DNA of 64,000 nucleotides. It comes from Microbispora amethystogenes. Its GTDB lineage: Bacteria; Actinomycetota; Actinomycetes; Streptosporangiales; Streptosporangiaceae. Made by a program: the position numbers and the translations under genes. Within the stretch, counting starts at the first letter, position 1; every line of letters begins with the position of its first letter. The notes under the pieces are model-generated. The model was not told the origin of the DNA and searched no databases. It saw only the letters and a program-made list of their open reading frames with translations. Positions 8,336 through 18,000 of this stretch are shown in pieces. The DNA lies in contig NZ_BOOB01000046.1 in the NCBI RefSeq assembly GCF_016863015.1, forward strand, positions 62,001-126,000. The letters run 5' to 3'.

Positions 8336-9748
8336 TCAGACGGTCTCGACGGGCTTCGCCACCCTGTCGAGCTCCGCGTACAGGTCGGCGAGGACCCGCG
8401 CGTGCAGGATCGTGCCGTCGCCGGTGTGCTCCAGCGACAACACCTCGCCCTCGCTGTGCGCCCGCGCGACGAGGTCGCCCCTGTCGTACGGCACCAGCAT
8501 CCTGACCTCGTGGTCGAGGCGGGGAAGCTCGCGCTCGATCATCGCCATCAGCTCGCCGATCCCGGCCCCGGTGCGCGCGGAGACGACGATGCTGTGCCGT
8601 TCCGTCATGGTCAGCCGGGTCAGCACGACCGGGTCGGCGGCGTCGGCCTTGTTCACGACGATGATCTCCGGGATGTCCCGGGCGCCCTCGATCTCCGCGA
8701 GCACCTCGCGGACGGCCGCGATCTGCGACTCGGGGTCGGGGTGCGATCCGTCCACCACGTGCAGGATCAGATCGGCGTCGGCCACCTCCTCCAGCGTCGA
8801 GCGGAACGCCTCGACGAGCTGGTGGGGCAGGTGCCGGACGAACCCGACGGTGTCGGCCAGCGTGAACAGCCGGCCCTCGGGCGTGCGCGCCTTCCGCACG
8901 GTGGGGTCGAGGGTCGCGAACAGGGCGTCCTCGACCAGCACGCCCGCGCCGGTCAGCCGGTTGAGCAGCGACGACTTACCGGCGTTGGTGTATCCGGCGA
9001 TCGCCACCCCGGGCACCTCGCGGGCCTGCCTGCGGTGCCGCATGGTCTGCCGGGCGGTGGACATCTCCTTGATCTGCCGCCGCAGCTTGGCCATGCGCTC
9101 GCGGATGCGCCGCCGGTCCAGCTCGATCTTGGTCTCGCCGGGGCCGCGGCCGCCGATGCCCACGCCGCCGGCGGCCCGGCCGCCGACCTGACGTGACAGG
9201 TTGCCACCCCAGCCGCGCAGGCGTGGCAGCAGGTACTGCAGCTGCGCCAGCTCGACCTGGGCCTTGCCCTCGCGGCTCTTGGCGTGCTGCGCGAAGATGT
9301 CGAGGATGAGCGCGGTCCGGTCGATGACCTTGACCTTGACGACCTCTTCGAGCTGGCGGAGCTGGCCGGGGGTCAGCTCGCCGTCGCAGATCACGGTGTC
9401 GGCCCCGCTGGCGGCCACGATGTCACGCAGCTCGACCGCCTTGCCGGAACCGATGTAGGTGGCGGGGTCGGGCCGGTCGCGGCGCTGGATCAGACCCTCC
9501 AGCACCTGGGATCCGGCGGTCTCGGCGAGGAGCTTCAGCTCCTGCAGCGAGTTCTCCGCGTCCACGGCGGTGCCGCCCGCCCAGACGCCCACCAGCACGA
9601 CGCGCTCCAGACGGAGCTGACGGTATTCGACTTCGGTGATGTCTTCGAGCTCTGTCGACAGACCCACCACGCGGCGGAGCGCCTGGCGCTCTTCCAGGTC
9701 GTAGTCGCCCACGGCGAGGTCTTCGGGCTCGTATCGCATATATGTCAT
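8336..9748 (-). CDS. hflX: GTPase HflX, ribosome-associated
   Basis: A 470-residue GTPase that binds the 50S subunit and splits stalled or hibernating ribosomes. The N-terminal HflX domain carries ATYIGSGKAVEL and DGELTPGQLRQLEE. A helical linker with GRGPGETKIELDRR precedes the GTPase domain, which has the P-loop GYTNAGKSSLLNRL, the switch segment ATLDPTVRK, ADTVGFVRHLPHQL and the NKAD specificity motif. The ATG at 9746-9748 is chosen; an ATG three codons later is equally possible, and the frame extends further upstream without a good signal. hflX is normally close to dapF and miaA in actinomycetes; here dapF is about 38 kb away on the same strand. Confidence 0.94.
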   Translation of the reverse strand: MTYMRYEPEDLAVGDYDLEERQALRRVVGLSTELEDITEVEYRQLRLERVVLVGVWAGGTAVDAENSLQELKLLAETAGSQVLEGLIQRRDRPDPATYIGSGKAVELRDIVAASGADTVICDGELTPGQLRQLEEVVKVKVIDRTALILDIFAQHAKSREGKAQVELAQLQYLLPRLRGWGGNLSRQVGGRAAGGVGIGGRGPGETKIELDRRRIRERMAKLRRQIKEMSTARQTMRHRRQAREVPGVAIAGYTNAGKSSLLNRLTGAGVLVEDALFATLDPTVRKARTPEGRLFTLADTVGFVRHLPHQLVEAFRSTLEEVADADLILHVVDGSHPDPESQIAAVREVLAEIEGARDIPEIIVVNKADAADPVVLTRLTMTERHSIVVSARTGAGIGELMAMIERELPRLDHEVRMLVPYDRGDLVARAHSEGEVLSLEHTGDGTILHARVLADLYAELDRVAKPVETV

Positions 9749-9841
9749 CTCTACTAGACAGAACAGTCGGACGCCCCGATGCCTTCCCGCACGGACGTCT
9801 TCTGTCGATGGTGACACGAGGCCCGGGAGTGCCGCACTCCC

Positions 9842-12800
9842 TTATGCCCGGAGCCGATCCAGGAGTCGCGCGCTCTGCCCGGCCCAGTAGCCGAGCTTCA
9901 GGCGGACGTGGGTCTCGTGGGCCCGGCGCGCGTGGTCCAGGGCCCGTTCGCGGTCGCCCGTCGCCTCCGCCAGCAGCGCCAGGGCCTGATGGACGGAGCC
10001 CCAGCCAGCCGTGCCGTGGCCGTGCAGGGCCAGCCGGTCCCCGTACGGCGCCAGCCTGTCGTACAGGCCAGAGGGATCGGGGACGCCGAGCTGGGCCGCC
10101 ACGTACGACCAGACGACGGCGACGAACTCCCCCGACCAGTCGTCGGGGATCGTCGTGCCCCATCGGGCGACCAGTTCCTCGGCCAGCTCGCGGTCGCCCA
10201 CGTCGAGCGCGGCGAGCACGGCTATGGGACGCAGCGGATCGTTGTGCGGCTGGGAGGCCGCCGTGACGATGTCGTCGAGGATCTCGGCGACCCTGCCCTG
10301 TCCCCGCCGGCAGGTGTAGAGCATGGTCGGCCGCACGTTGCCGAGGCCCCACATGCTGCTGTCGCCGAAGACCTCGCCGAGCTCGGCGACGAGGTCTTCG
10401 ACCTCGTCCCAGCGGCCCTCCAGGGTCAGCCGCGCCGCCTGGGCGATGCGCACCATGGCCGTCAGCTCGGCGCTCCTGACCTCCTGCAGCAGCTGCTCTG
10501 CGCGGGCCAGATCGCGGTCCCACTCGGCCAGCTCCCCCTCCCTGAACAGGCACGACATCCGGCGTACCCGGGCCACGACCTCGGCCGCCGCGGGAAGATC
10601 GGGCACCGCGAGCATCTCGTCGGCGGCGCGGCGGCGCTCGACTTCCCGCTCCGGCACCCAGGACGCGATCATGTAGTTGTTGAGCACCTGGAGGAGCAGG
10701 GCGGGGTCGCCTATCCTCCGGGCGATCTCCAGGGCCTCTACCACCATCGCCTCGCCCTCCGCCCGGCGCGGCCCGTAGTTGAGCTCGATGCCGAGAGTGC
10801 CGAGCAGCGCCGCCCGGTGGGCGTCGTCCAGCGGGCCCGCCAGCAGCTTCTCGAGCAGGGCGACCGTGTGGTCGTCGACCACGCCGTACGACCGCCAGTT
10901 CCAGACGCTGAGGGTGCCGAACACCGCCACGGCCTCCACCAGGGCCGCCCGGTCGCCGGTGTCCTCCGCCAGCCGGATGGCCTCCTCGAGTGCCGTCTGG
11001 GCCCGCAGGGCGTCCCCGACGACGCGCAGCGACCGGCCCAGCTCGATCAGCAGGCGGCACCGCCGGGCAGGGTCGCGCCTGCCGAGGGCGAGCAGCGCCT
11101 TGTCCCACAGCTCGACCGCCTCGTCGTACGCGCGCTGAGCGGTGGCCTGCCTGGCCGCCCGGGCGGCGTAGTCGACGGCCTTGTCCGCGCCGCCGACCCG
11201 CGCGGCCATGGCGAAGTGGTGGGCGAGGACGGGCAGGCGGGCCGTCCCGTCGCCGGCGGGCAGCGTCGTCGGCAGGGACTCCAGAGCCTCCGCCACGTGC
11301 AGGTGGAGCCGCGCCTTGTCGAGACGGCCGAGCCCGGCGTAGAGCGCGTCGCGCACCAGCGCGTGCGAGAAGCGGTAGTCGAAGCCGTCCGGCGCCTCGG
11401 CCAGGAGGCCCACGGCGACGGCGGGCTCCAGCAGCGACATCACCTCCTCGGCGGGGGTCCGCGTGAGCGCCTCCAGCACGTCGAGGCTGACGTCGCGGCC
11501 CAGGACGGCGGCGCGGCGCAGCAGTTCCGTGGTGGGCCCGGGCAGCCGCGCGACCCTCCTCCCGATGACCTCCATGACGCCTTCGGGCACGCCCAGCGAG
11601 GCGGCGTCGAGCCGGTGCTCGCTGCCGAGCAGCCGCAGCAGCTCGCCGAGGTAGAAGGGATTGCCGCCGGTGCGCCGGTAGAGCAGGTCGGCGAGTGCGG
11701 GGTCGGTCACGTCGTGCCGCCGCAGGAACGCCGCGACGTCCTCCGGGGTGAACGGCCTGAGCGTGAGGCGTTCGGCGCCGGGCTCGCGGGTGAGGGCGGC
11801 GAGGGCGTCACGCAGCCGCTCGGGCTCCCTGCCCGGCTCCGGCCGTACGGTGGCCAGCACCAGCACGGGCCTGCGGTGCAGCTCGGAGGCGAGGAAGCCG
11901 AGCAGCCGCAGCGAGGCCGCGTCGGCCGCGTGGAGGTCGTCCAGCACCACCAGCGTCGGTGTGCCGGACCGCGCGAGCGCGGCCAGCACTCCCTCGTACA
12001 GCTCGAAGAGCGCGGCCTCGGGGTCGGCGGGGGCGTCGGCGCCCTCGCCCGCGAGGAGCCGCGCCGCGGCCCTGCCCCGCTCCCCCAGCTCGCGCAGCGC
12101 CTGCAGCCACGGCCAGAACGGCGGGGCGGCCTCGGCCTCCACGCAACGGCCCCAGACGACCGCGACGCCGCGCGCCTCGGCCTCCTCGGCGGCGAGCTGG
12201 GCGAGCCTGGTCTTGCCGATCCCCGCCTCGCCGGTCACCAGCAGCACGCCGCCGCGTCCCCGCCGTACGGCGCCGAGCCGCTCGCCGAGACGGGCGAGCT
12301 CCTGCTCGCGGGCGATGAACGCCCCGTACGGCGACGCCGCGGGCGGTACCGGCTCGGGGGCCGGCTGGGACACCACGTGCCAGGAAGACGTTCGCAGGGA
12401 CGTTCCCTCCGCGGCCGCTCCCTGTTCAGACGGTCCCTGTTCAGACGGCCCCGGCGAGGACGGCGGCTGCGGGGACGACGCCTGCTCGAAGGACGCCTGC
12501 GGGGGCGCGTTCAGGGCCGCTTCCGGGGGCGCGGGCGCGTCCAGGGCCGCCGACTGCTCCAGCACGGCCTGCTCCAGCCGCCGCAGCTCCGGGCCGGGCT
12601 GGAGGCCCATCTCCTCGTCGAGCAGCGCGCGCACCCGGCGGAGCGCGCCTAGCGCGTCGGTCTGCCGGCCCGACCGGTAGAGGGCGAGGACGAGCAGGCT
12701 CCACAGCCGCTCGCGGTACGGGTACGCCTCGACCAGCCGCTCCAGGTCGGCCACGCAGGAGGCGCCGTCGCCCATCGCGAGCCTGGCGTCGAACCGGTCC

Positions 12801-13312
12801 TCGACCGCCACCGCCCGCAGTTCGCCCAGGCGCGCGATGACGGGCTGGGCGAACTCGTAGGCCGCGAACTCGGCGAGCGGCTCGCCCCGCCAGGTCTCCA
12901 GCGCGCGGTCGAGCAGCCCGAGCGCGGCGGCGTGCTCGCGCCGGCCGAGCGCCTTGCGGCCGTCCTCCACCCAGGAGACGAAGCGCGCCAGGTCGACCCG
13001 GATCGGCGCGACCGACAGCAGGTAGCCGGGCTCGCGGGTGAGCAGCACAGCCGGGGGCGTCCGCGGCCTGCGTCCCGGTTCCAGCGCCTTGCGCAGGTTC
13101 GAGACGTACGACTGGAGCGTCGCGGTGGCGCTGGAGGGCGGCTCGCCGGCCCACAGCTCGTCGATCAGCCGGTCGAGGGAGACGATCCTGCCGGGGTCCA
13201 GGGCGAGGACGGCGAGCACCGCCCGCTGCTTGCGCGGGCCGAGGTCGAGGACCCGGCCGTCGCCGTCGATCACCTCGAAGGGGCCGAGCAGCCGGAAGGA
13301 CAGCGAGTTCAT
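9842..13312 (-). CDS. BTAD-AAA+ (SARP/AfsR-like) large transcriptional activator, copy 1
   Basis: A protein of 1156 residues from the ATG at 13310-13312, a GGAG-preceded start just before FRLLGPFEV. The longer upstream frame would overlap the divergent gene. Residues 1-95 are an OmpR-type winged helix, 100-250 the bacterial transcriptional activation domain, and 255-330 a Pro/Ser/Gln linker with a SEQGPSEQG repeat. The AAA+/NTPase module has Walker A GEAGIGKT at 361-368 and Walker B VVLDDLHAAD at 455-464. The remaining 600 residues are helical repeats of TPR type. Such regulators usually activate adjacent genes after a signal acts on the ATPase-TPR part. It is divergent from an FAD oxidase and closely resembles the second copy at 15030-18386. 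Confidence 0.88.
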   Translation of the reverse strand: MNSLSFRLLGPFEVIDGDGRVLDLGPRKQRAVLAVLALDPGRIVSLDRLIDELWAGEPPSSATATLQSYVSNLRKALEPGRRPRTPPAVLLTREPGYLLSVAPIRVDLARFVSWVEDGRKALGRREHAAALGLLDRALETWRGEPLAEFAAYEFAQPVIARLGELRAVAVEDRFDARLAMGDGASCVADLERLVEAYPYRERLWSLLVLALYRSGRQTDALGALRRVRALLDEEMGLQPGPELRRLEQAVLEQSAALDAPAPPEAALNAPPQASFEQASSPQPPSSPGPSEQGPSEQGAAAEGTSLRTSSWHVVSQPAPEPVPPAASPYGAFIAREQELARLGERLGAVRRGRGGVLLVTGEAGIGKTRLAQLAAEEAEARGVAVVWGRCVEAEAAPPFWPWLQALRELGERGRAAARLLAGEGADAPADPEAALFELYEGVLAALARSGTPTLVVLDDLHAADAASLRLLGFLASELHRRPVLVLATVRPEPGREPERLRDALAALTREPGAERLTLRPFTPEDVAAFLRRHDVTDPALADLLYRRTGGNPFYLGELLRLLGSEHRLDAASLGVPEGVMEVIGRRVARLPGPTTELLRRAAVLGRDVSLDVLEALTRTPAEEVMSLLEPAVAVGLLAEAPDGFDYRFSHALVRDALYAGLGRLDKARLHLHVAEALESLPTTLPAGDGTARLPVLAHHFAMAARVGGADKAVDYAARAARQATAQRAYDEAVELWDKALLALGRRDPARRCRLLIELGRSLRVVGDALRAQTALEEAIRLAEDTGDRAALVEAVAVFGTLSVWNWRSYGVVDDHTVALLEKLLAGPLDDAHRAALLGTLGIELNYGPRRAEGEAMVVEALEIARRIGDPALLLQVLNNYMIASWVPEREVERRRAADEMLAVPDLPAAAEVVARVRRMSCLFREGELAEWDRDLARAEQLLQEVRSAELTAMVRIAQAARLTLEGRWDEVEDLVAELGEVFGDSSMWGLGNVRPTMLYTCRRGQGRVAEILDDIVTAASQPHNDPLRPIAVLAALDVGDRELAEELVARWGTTIPDDWSGEFVAVVWSYVAAQLGVPDPSGLYDRLAPYGDRLALHGHGTAGWGSVHQALALLAEATGDRERALDHARRAHETHVRLKLGYWAGQSARLLDRLRA

Positions 13313-13465
13313 GACGACGTGCTCCGATCGCTCTCCTGTGACCGCCGCGTGTAAGCGTAAAGCCGGGACAGGCCCAACCGGAACGGTCCATTCGGGACGC
13401 CACTTGGGGGCGACTTGGACGGTCTTCAAGCGGCGCTCATACCCGCCCCAATCCTCGTGTTCCAC

Positions 13466-13499
13466 GGTGGTTCCGCAGGGTGGTTCCGCACGGGGAACC
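13466..13499. promoter_or_regulatory. direct repeat and inverted repeat between regulator 1 and FAD oxidase 1
   Basis: GGTGGTTCCGCA occurs at 13466-13477 and again at 13479-13490, a 13-base period. The second copy overlaps the inverted repeat GGTTCC (13482-13487) and GGAACC (13494-13499). All lie 22-55 bases upstream of the oxidase ATG. SARP-type activators bind direct repeats near promoters, so this is a good operator candidate, although SARP boxes are usually spaced by about 11 or 22 bases. Confidence 0.4.
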
Positions 13500-13520
13500 C
13501 ACACATGTGGAGGGGAAGAC

Positions 13521-14885
13521 ATGAACCAGATCGAGGCGCTCGGCGCCGATCTCCGCCGGGTGGTGCGCGGCCGGGTGCTGACGCGCGGCGACGAGGGCTT
13601 CGACGGCGCCCGCCGCCCCTGGGACCTGGCCGTCGACCAGCGGGTCGCGGCGGTCGTCGAGGCGCGGGACGCCCAGGACGTCGCGGCCGTGGTCGGCTAC
13701 GCGGGGCTCGCCGGGCTGCGCGTCGCCACCCAGCCGAACGGGCACGCCCCCGCCGCCTTCGACGACGCGATCCTGCTGCGTACGGGGAACCTGCGGGGGC
13801 TCACCGTACGCCCCGGGGAGCGGGCGGCGCGGGTGGAGGCCGGTGTCTCGTGGGGCGAGGTGCTGACGGCGGCCGGAGAACACGGGCTGACGCCGCTGGC
13901 GGGCAGCACGGGGGTCGTCAGCGCCACCGGCTTCACCCTGGGCGGCGGCCTGGGCTGGTTCGGGCGCAAATACGGCTTCGCCGCCGACAGTGTGCGGGCC
14001 TTCGAGGTCGTGGACGCCTCCGGCGAGCAGGCGACCGTCACGGCGGACAGCGACCCGGAGCTGTTCTGGGCGCTGCGCGGCGGCGGCGGCGACTTCGCCG
14101 TGGTGACCGCGATGGAGCTCGACCTGCACCCGGCGCCCGTGCTGTACGGCGGGCGGATCCTGTGGCCGGCGAGGCGGGCCGCGGAGGTGCTGGCCGCCTT
14201 CCGCGCCGTCACGGCGGAGGCGCCCGAGGAGCTGACCGTCTGGTTCCACCTGCTGCAGTTCCCGCCGCTGCCCGAGCTGCCCGAGCCGCTGCGCGGCCTG
14301 TCGGCGGTGACGGTCGACGTCACCTATCTCGGCGACCCGGACGAGGCGCGGGCCCTGCTGCACCGGTTCGACCTGATTCCCGGCCCGATCTTCGACACGC
14401 GCGGCCGGATGCCGGTGGCGAACCTCGCGGACATCTGCGCGGAGCCGACCGATCCGACGCCCGCGCTGCTGCGCGCCGAACTGCTCCACGGGCTCGACGA
14501 CGCCACCGCGGCGGCGATGCTGGCCGCCGCCGGGCCCGGCACCGTCGCGCCGCTCGCCTCCGTGCAGATCCGCCACCTCGGCGGGGCGCTCGCCCGGGTG
14601 GACGAGAAGGGCGGGGCCTGCGGCCACATCGCGGAGCCGTACCTGCTGAGCGCGCTCGGCGTGCTCGCGGCGCCCGGCATGGAGGAGGCGATCCGGGAGC
14701 GGCAGTCGGCCGTCGCCGCGGCGGTGGCGGGGGCCGCGAGCGGCCGCAGGCCCTTCACCTTCCTCGGCCACGGCGAGCCGGCCGCGTCCGCCTTCCCCGC
14801 CGAGGTCCTGGCTCGCCTGCGCGAGATCAAGCGCCGCCGCGACCCGGACGGCGTGCTCACCGGCAACCACCCCGTCCTCGGGTGA
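13521..14885 (+). CDS. FAD-binding oxidoreductase, berberine-bridge-enzyme type, copy 1
   Basis: A 454-residue flavoenzyme of the FAD_binding_4/BBE family. The ATG at 13521 follows GGAGGGGAAG. The FAD domain spans about residues 35-205. QPNGHAP puts His75 at the usual site of 8-alpha-histidyl FAD attachment, although the preceding motif is NGH rather than GGH. FTLGGGLGWFGRKYG (139-152) and DPELFWALRGGGGDF are typical. The C-terminal BBE segment is RRRDPDGVLTGNHPV. Substrate unknown; relatives oxidise sugars, alkaloids and antibiotic intermediates. No signal peptide, so probably cytoplasmic. It is divergent from regulator 1 and has a second copy at 18540-19895. A G-rich tandem repeat begins at its stop codon. 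Confidence 0.86.
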   Translation: MNQIEALGADLRRVVRGRVLTRGDEGFDGARRPWDLAVDQRVAAVVEARDAQDVAAVVGYAGLAGLRVATQPNGHAPAAFDDAILLRTGNLRGLTVRPGERAARVEAGVSWGEVLTAAGEHGLTPLAGSTGVVSATGFTLGGGLGWFGRKYGFAADSVRAFEVVDASGEQATVTADSDPELFWALRGGGGDFAVVTAMELDLHPAPVLYGGRILWPARRAAEVLAAFRAVTAEAPEELTVWFHLLQFPPLPELPEPLRGLSAVTVDVTYLGDPDEARALLHRFDLIPGPIFDTRGRMPVANLADICAEPTDPTPALLRAELLHGLDDATAAAMLAAAGPGTVAPLASVQIRHLGGALARVDEKGGACGHIAEPYLLSALGVLAAPGMEEAIRERQSAVAAAVAGAASGRRPFTFLGHGEPAASAFPAEVLARLREIKRRRDPDGVLTGNHPVLG

Positions 14886-15010
14886 CGGGGACTGGGGTGA
14901 CGGGGACTGGGGTGATGGGGACTTGGGATGACGGGGACTGGGGGGACGGGGACTTGGGATGACGGGGACTGGGGGGACGGGGGTGGGGGGACGGGGACTG
15001 GGGGGACGGG
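14883..15010 (+). repeat. G-rich 15/16-bp tandem repeat starting at the oxidase stop codon
   Basis: About eight units built on TGACGGGGACTGGGG (14883-14897, 14898-14912, then variants with TTGGGA or an extra G) fill the gap between two convergent genes. The first unit begins with the TGA stop of FAD oxidase 1. Each unit has at least two runs of three or more G on the plus strand, so G-quadruplex formation is possible. It may also act as a convergent transcription barrier. Units differ by substitutions and one-base indels, as expected from slippage. Confidence 0.85.
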
Positions 15011-15029
15011 AGCCGCGGGTGAGGCGGGC

Positions 15030-18000
15030 TCAGCCGTCCAGCTCGGCGAGGAGACGCGCGCTCCGCCCCGCCCAGTGGTCCAGGCCCAGGCTCAGGTGCG
15101 TCTCGTGCGCCCGCCGCGCGTGACGCAGGGTGAGGTCGCGGCCGCCCGTGGCGTCCGCGAGTTCGGCCAGGACCAGGTGGGTCGAGCCCCATCCGGCGCC
15201 GCCCATGCCGCTCACCACGAGCCTTTCCCCGTACGGCGCGAGCCTGCGGTAAAGGGCGGCGGGATCGGGCACGCCGAGCCGGGCGGCGAGGTGGCCCCAC
15301 ACGACGACGAGGAACTCGGTGGTCCAGTCGTCGCGGATCTCCCCGCCCCAGCGTTCCGCCAGCCTACGGGCGAGGGCGGGGTCGCCCGCGTCGAGGGCGG
15401 CCAGCGCGGCGACCGGACGCAGCGGCACCATGTCGGGGTCGTGCGCCCGGGACACGAGCCGGTCGGCCACCTCCCCCACCCGGCCCTGCTCGCGGCGGCA
15501 GGTGTAGAGGGTGATCATGCCGGGATAGTCGAGGCCCCACATGCTGAAACCCGCGATCAGCGAGGTGAACTCGTCCGCGAGACGTTCGGCCGCGGCCCAG
15601 TCGCCCCGCATCGTGCGGCCGGCGGCCTCGGCGATGCGGGCCATCCCGGTCAGCTCGGGCCGCCTGATCTCGTCCGTCAGCCGCGTGCAGCGGGCCAGGT
15701 CGCGGTCCCACTCCGCGAGCTCGCCCGCCCGCAGCAGGTGGGCCATGCGGAAGACGCGGGCGACGGCCTCCTCCGCCGGGCCCAGGGGCAGGGCGAGCAT
15801 CTCCTCGACCGCGCGGCGGCGCTCGTCCTCCCTCTCGGAAACCCAGGCGGCGACCAGGTAGTTGTTGAGCGAGCGGGCCAGCAGGCGGGGGTCGCCGGTG
15901 CGGCGGGCCAGCCGCACGCCGTCGGCCGCCAGCCGCTCCCCCTCGGCTCTGCGCGGGGAGTAGTACAGCTCCATACCGAGGGTGCCCAGCAGGGTGGCGC
16001 GCTCCACGTCGCCGAGCGGCTCCCGCAGCAGGCGCTCCAGCAGGGCCACCGTCTCGCCGTCCACGACGCCGTAGTGGCGCCAGTTCCACACCGACATGCC
16101 GCCGAACGCGGTGACGGCCTCGATCAGCGTCGCGCGCTCGCCGATTCCCGCGGCGAGCACGATCGCCTCCTCCAGCGCCTTCCTCCCCCCGGCGACGTCG
16201 CCGACCACGCGCAGCGCCTCGCCTCGGCGCACCAGCAGCGCGCAGCGCCGGGCGGGGTCCCCCGAACCGAGCGCGTCGACGGCCCTGCCCCACCAGTCCG
16301 CCGCCTCGTCGTACGCGCAGCGGGCCGCGGCCTGCCGGGCGGCCCGGACGGCGTACTCCACGGCCTTGGCGGCGCCGCCCGCCCGGGAGGCCGCCACGAA
16401 GTGGTGCGCGAGGACGGACACCTCCACGCCGGGAAGGCTCTCCAGCGCCTCTCCGGCGCGCAGGTGCAGCCGCGCCGCGCGCGCCCGGCCGAGACCCGCG
16501 TAGAGGGCGTCGCGCACGAGGGCGTGTGAGAACCGGTAGTCGAAGCCGCCGGGCACCTCGACGAGCAGGCCCGTCGCCACGGCCGGTTCGAGGCGCAGCA
16601 TCACCTCCTCAGCGCCCAGGCCGCAGGCGGTCTCCAGCGCGTCGAAGCTCACCTCCCGGCCGAGCACGGCGGCCGTCTCCAGCAGCGCGCGGGTCTCCTC
16701 CGGCAGCCGTCCGACGCGGCGGCCGATGACCTCGCGCACGCCCTCGGGGACGCCGAGGGACGCGGCGTCCAGCCGGTGCTCGCTGTCCAGCAGCCGGATC
16801 AGCTCGCCCAGGTAGAAGGGGTTGCCCCCGGTGCGCTCGTGGAGCAGCGCGGCGAGCCGCCCGTCCGGCAGCTCCCGCCCGGCGAGGTAGGCGGCGACGT
16901 CCTCCCGCGTGAACGGCGGCAGCGTGAGCCGCTCCACGCCGCGTTCGCGGGCGAGCGCGGCCAGCGTGTCGCGGAGCTGCTCGGGGTCGCCGCCGGGCTC
17001 GGGACGGATCGTCGCCAGCACCAGCACCGGCGCCCGGTGCAGCTCCCCGGCCGCGAAGGCGAGCAGGCGCAGGGACGACGCGTCGGCCCAGTGCAGGTCG
17101 TCGAGGACGAGCAGCGCCGGACCCGCCGCCCCCAGCACGGCGGTCACGCGTTCGTGCAGCTCGAACAGGACCCTGCGGGGGTCGTCGCCGCCCTCCGCGT
17201 CGGCCGGGGCGTCATCGGGAGGGCCTCCGGACAGGGCGGCGAGCGCCTCCGCCACGTCCGCCCGCCGGTCCCGGCCGAGGTCGCGCAGGACTCCCAGCCA
17301 GGGCCAGAACGCGGGTGCGCCGGTGTCCTCCGCGCAGCGGCCCCAGGCGACCGTCATCCCCAGGGCGGCCGCCTCGCCGGCCGCCGCCTCGGCGAGACGG
17401 GTCTTGCCGATGCCCGCCTCCCCGGCGACCAGCAGCACGCCGCCGCGCCCCCGCCGCGCCTCGGCGAGCCGGGTGGCGACGCGGCCGGTCTGCTCGCGCC
17501 GGGCGACGAGCCCGGCGTGGACGACCGGCACCGACGTCGTCCCGGGCGGCACCACCGTCGTCCCGACCGGCACCGCCGCCCCCGGCTCGGCGGGCGGGGT
17601 GAGGAGGGCGGGCCCGGCGCCGTCGAGCTCGGGCGCCTGGCCGAAGACGGCCTGCTCCAGCCGGCGCAGCTCGGGGCCGGGCTCCAGGCCCAGCTCCCCG
17701 TCCAGCAGCGCCCGGACCCTGCGCAGCGCCGCGAGGGCGTCGGCCTGCCGGCCCGACCGGTAGAGGGCGAGCACGAGCAGTCCCCACAGCCGTTCCCGGT
17801 ACGGGTGATCCTCCACCAGGCGTTCGAGGTCGGGCACGCACGACGCCGCGTCACCGAGCGCCAGCCGGGCCTCGAACCAGTCCTCTGTCACGGCGGCCCG
17901 CAGCTCCGCCAGTCGCGCGACCACCGGCCGGCCGAACTCGTACGCCGTGAACTCGGCGAGCGGCTCGCCGCGCCACGTCTCCAGGGAGCGGCGCAGCAGG

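Noticed and set aside
9908-12652. 914-codon plus-strand frame opposite regulator 1, and a similar one at 16776-18398 opposite regulator 2
   Set aside because: Both are antisense to clearly conserved proteins, have low-complexity composition and no recognisable domains.
13313-13522. 70-residue N-terminal extension of regulator 1
   Set aside because: It would overlap the divergent oxidase start, and homology of the winged helix begins at the ATG at 13312 that has a GGAG site.
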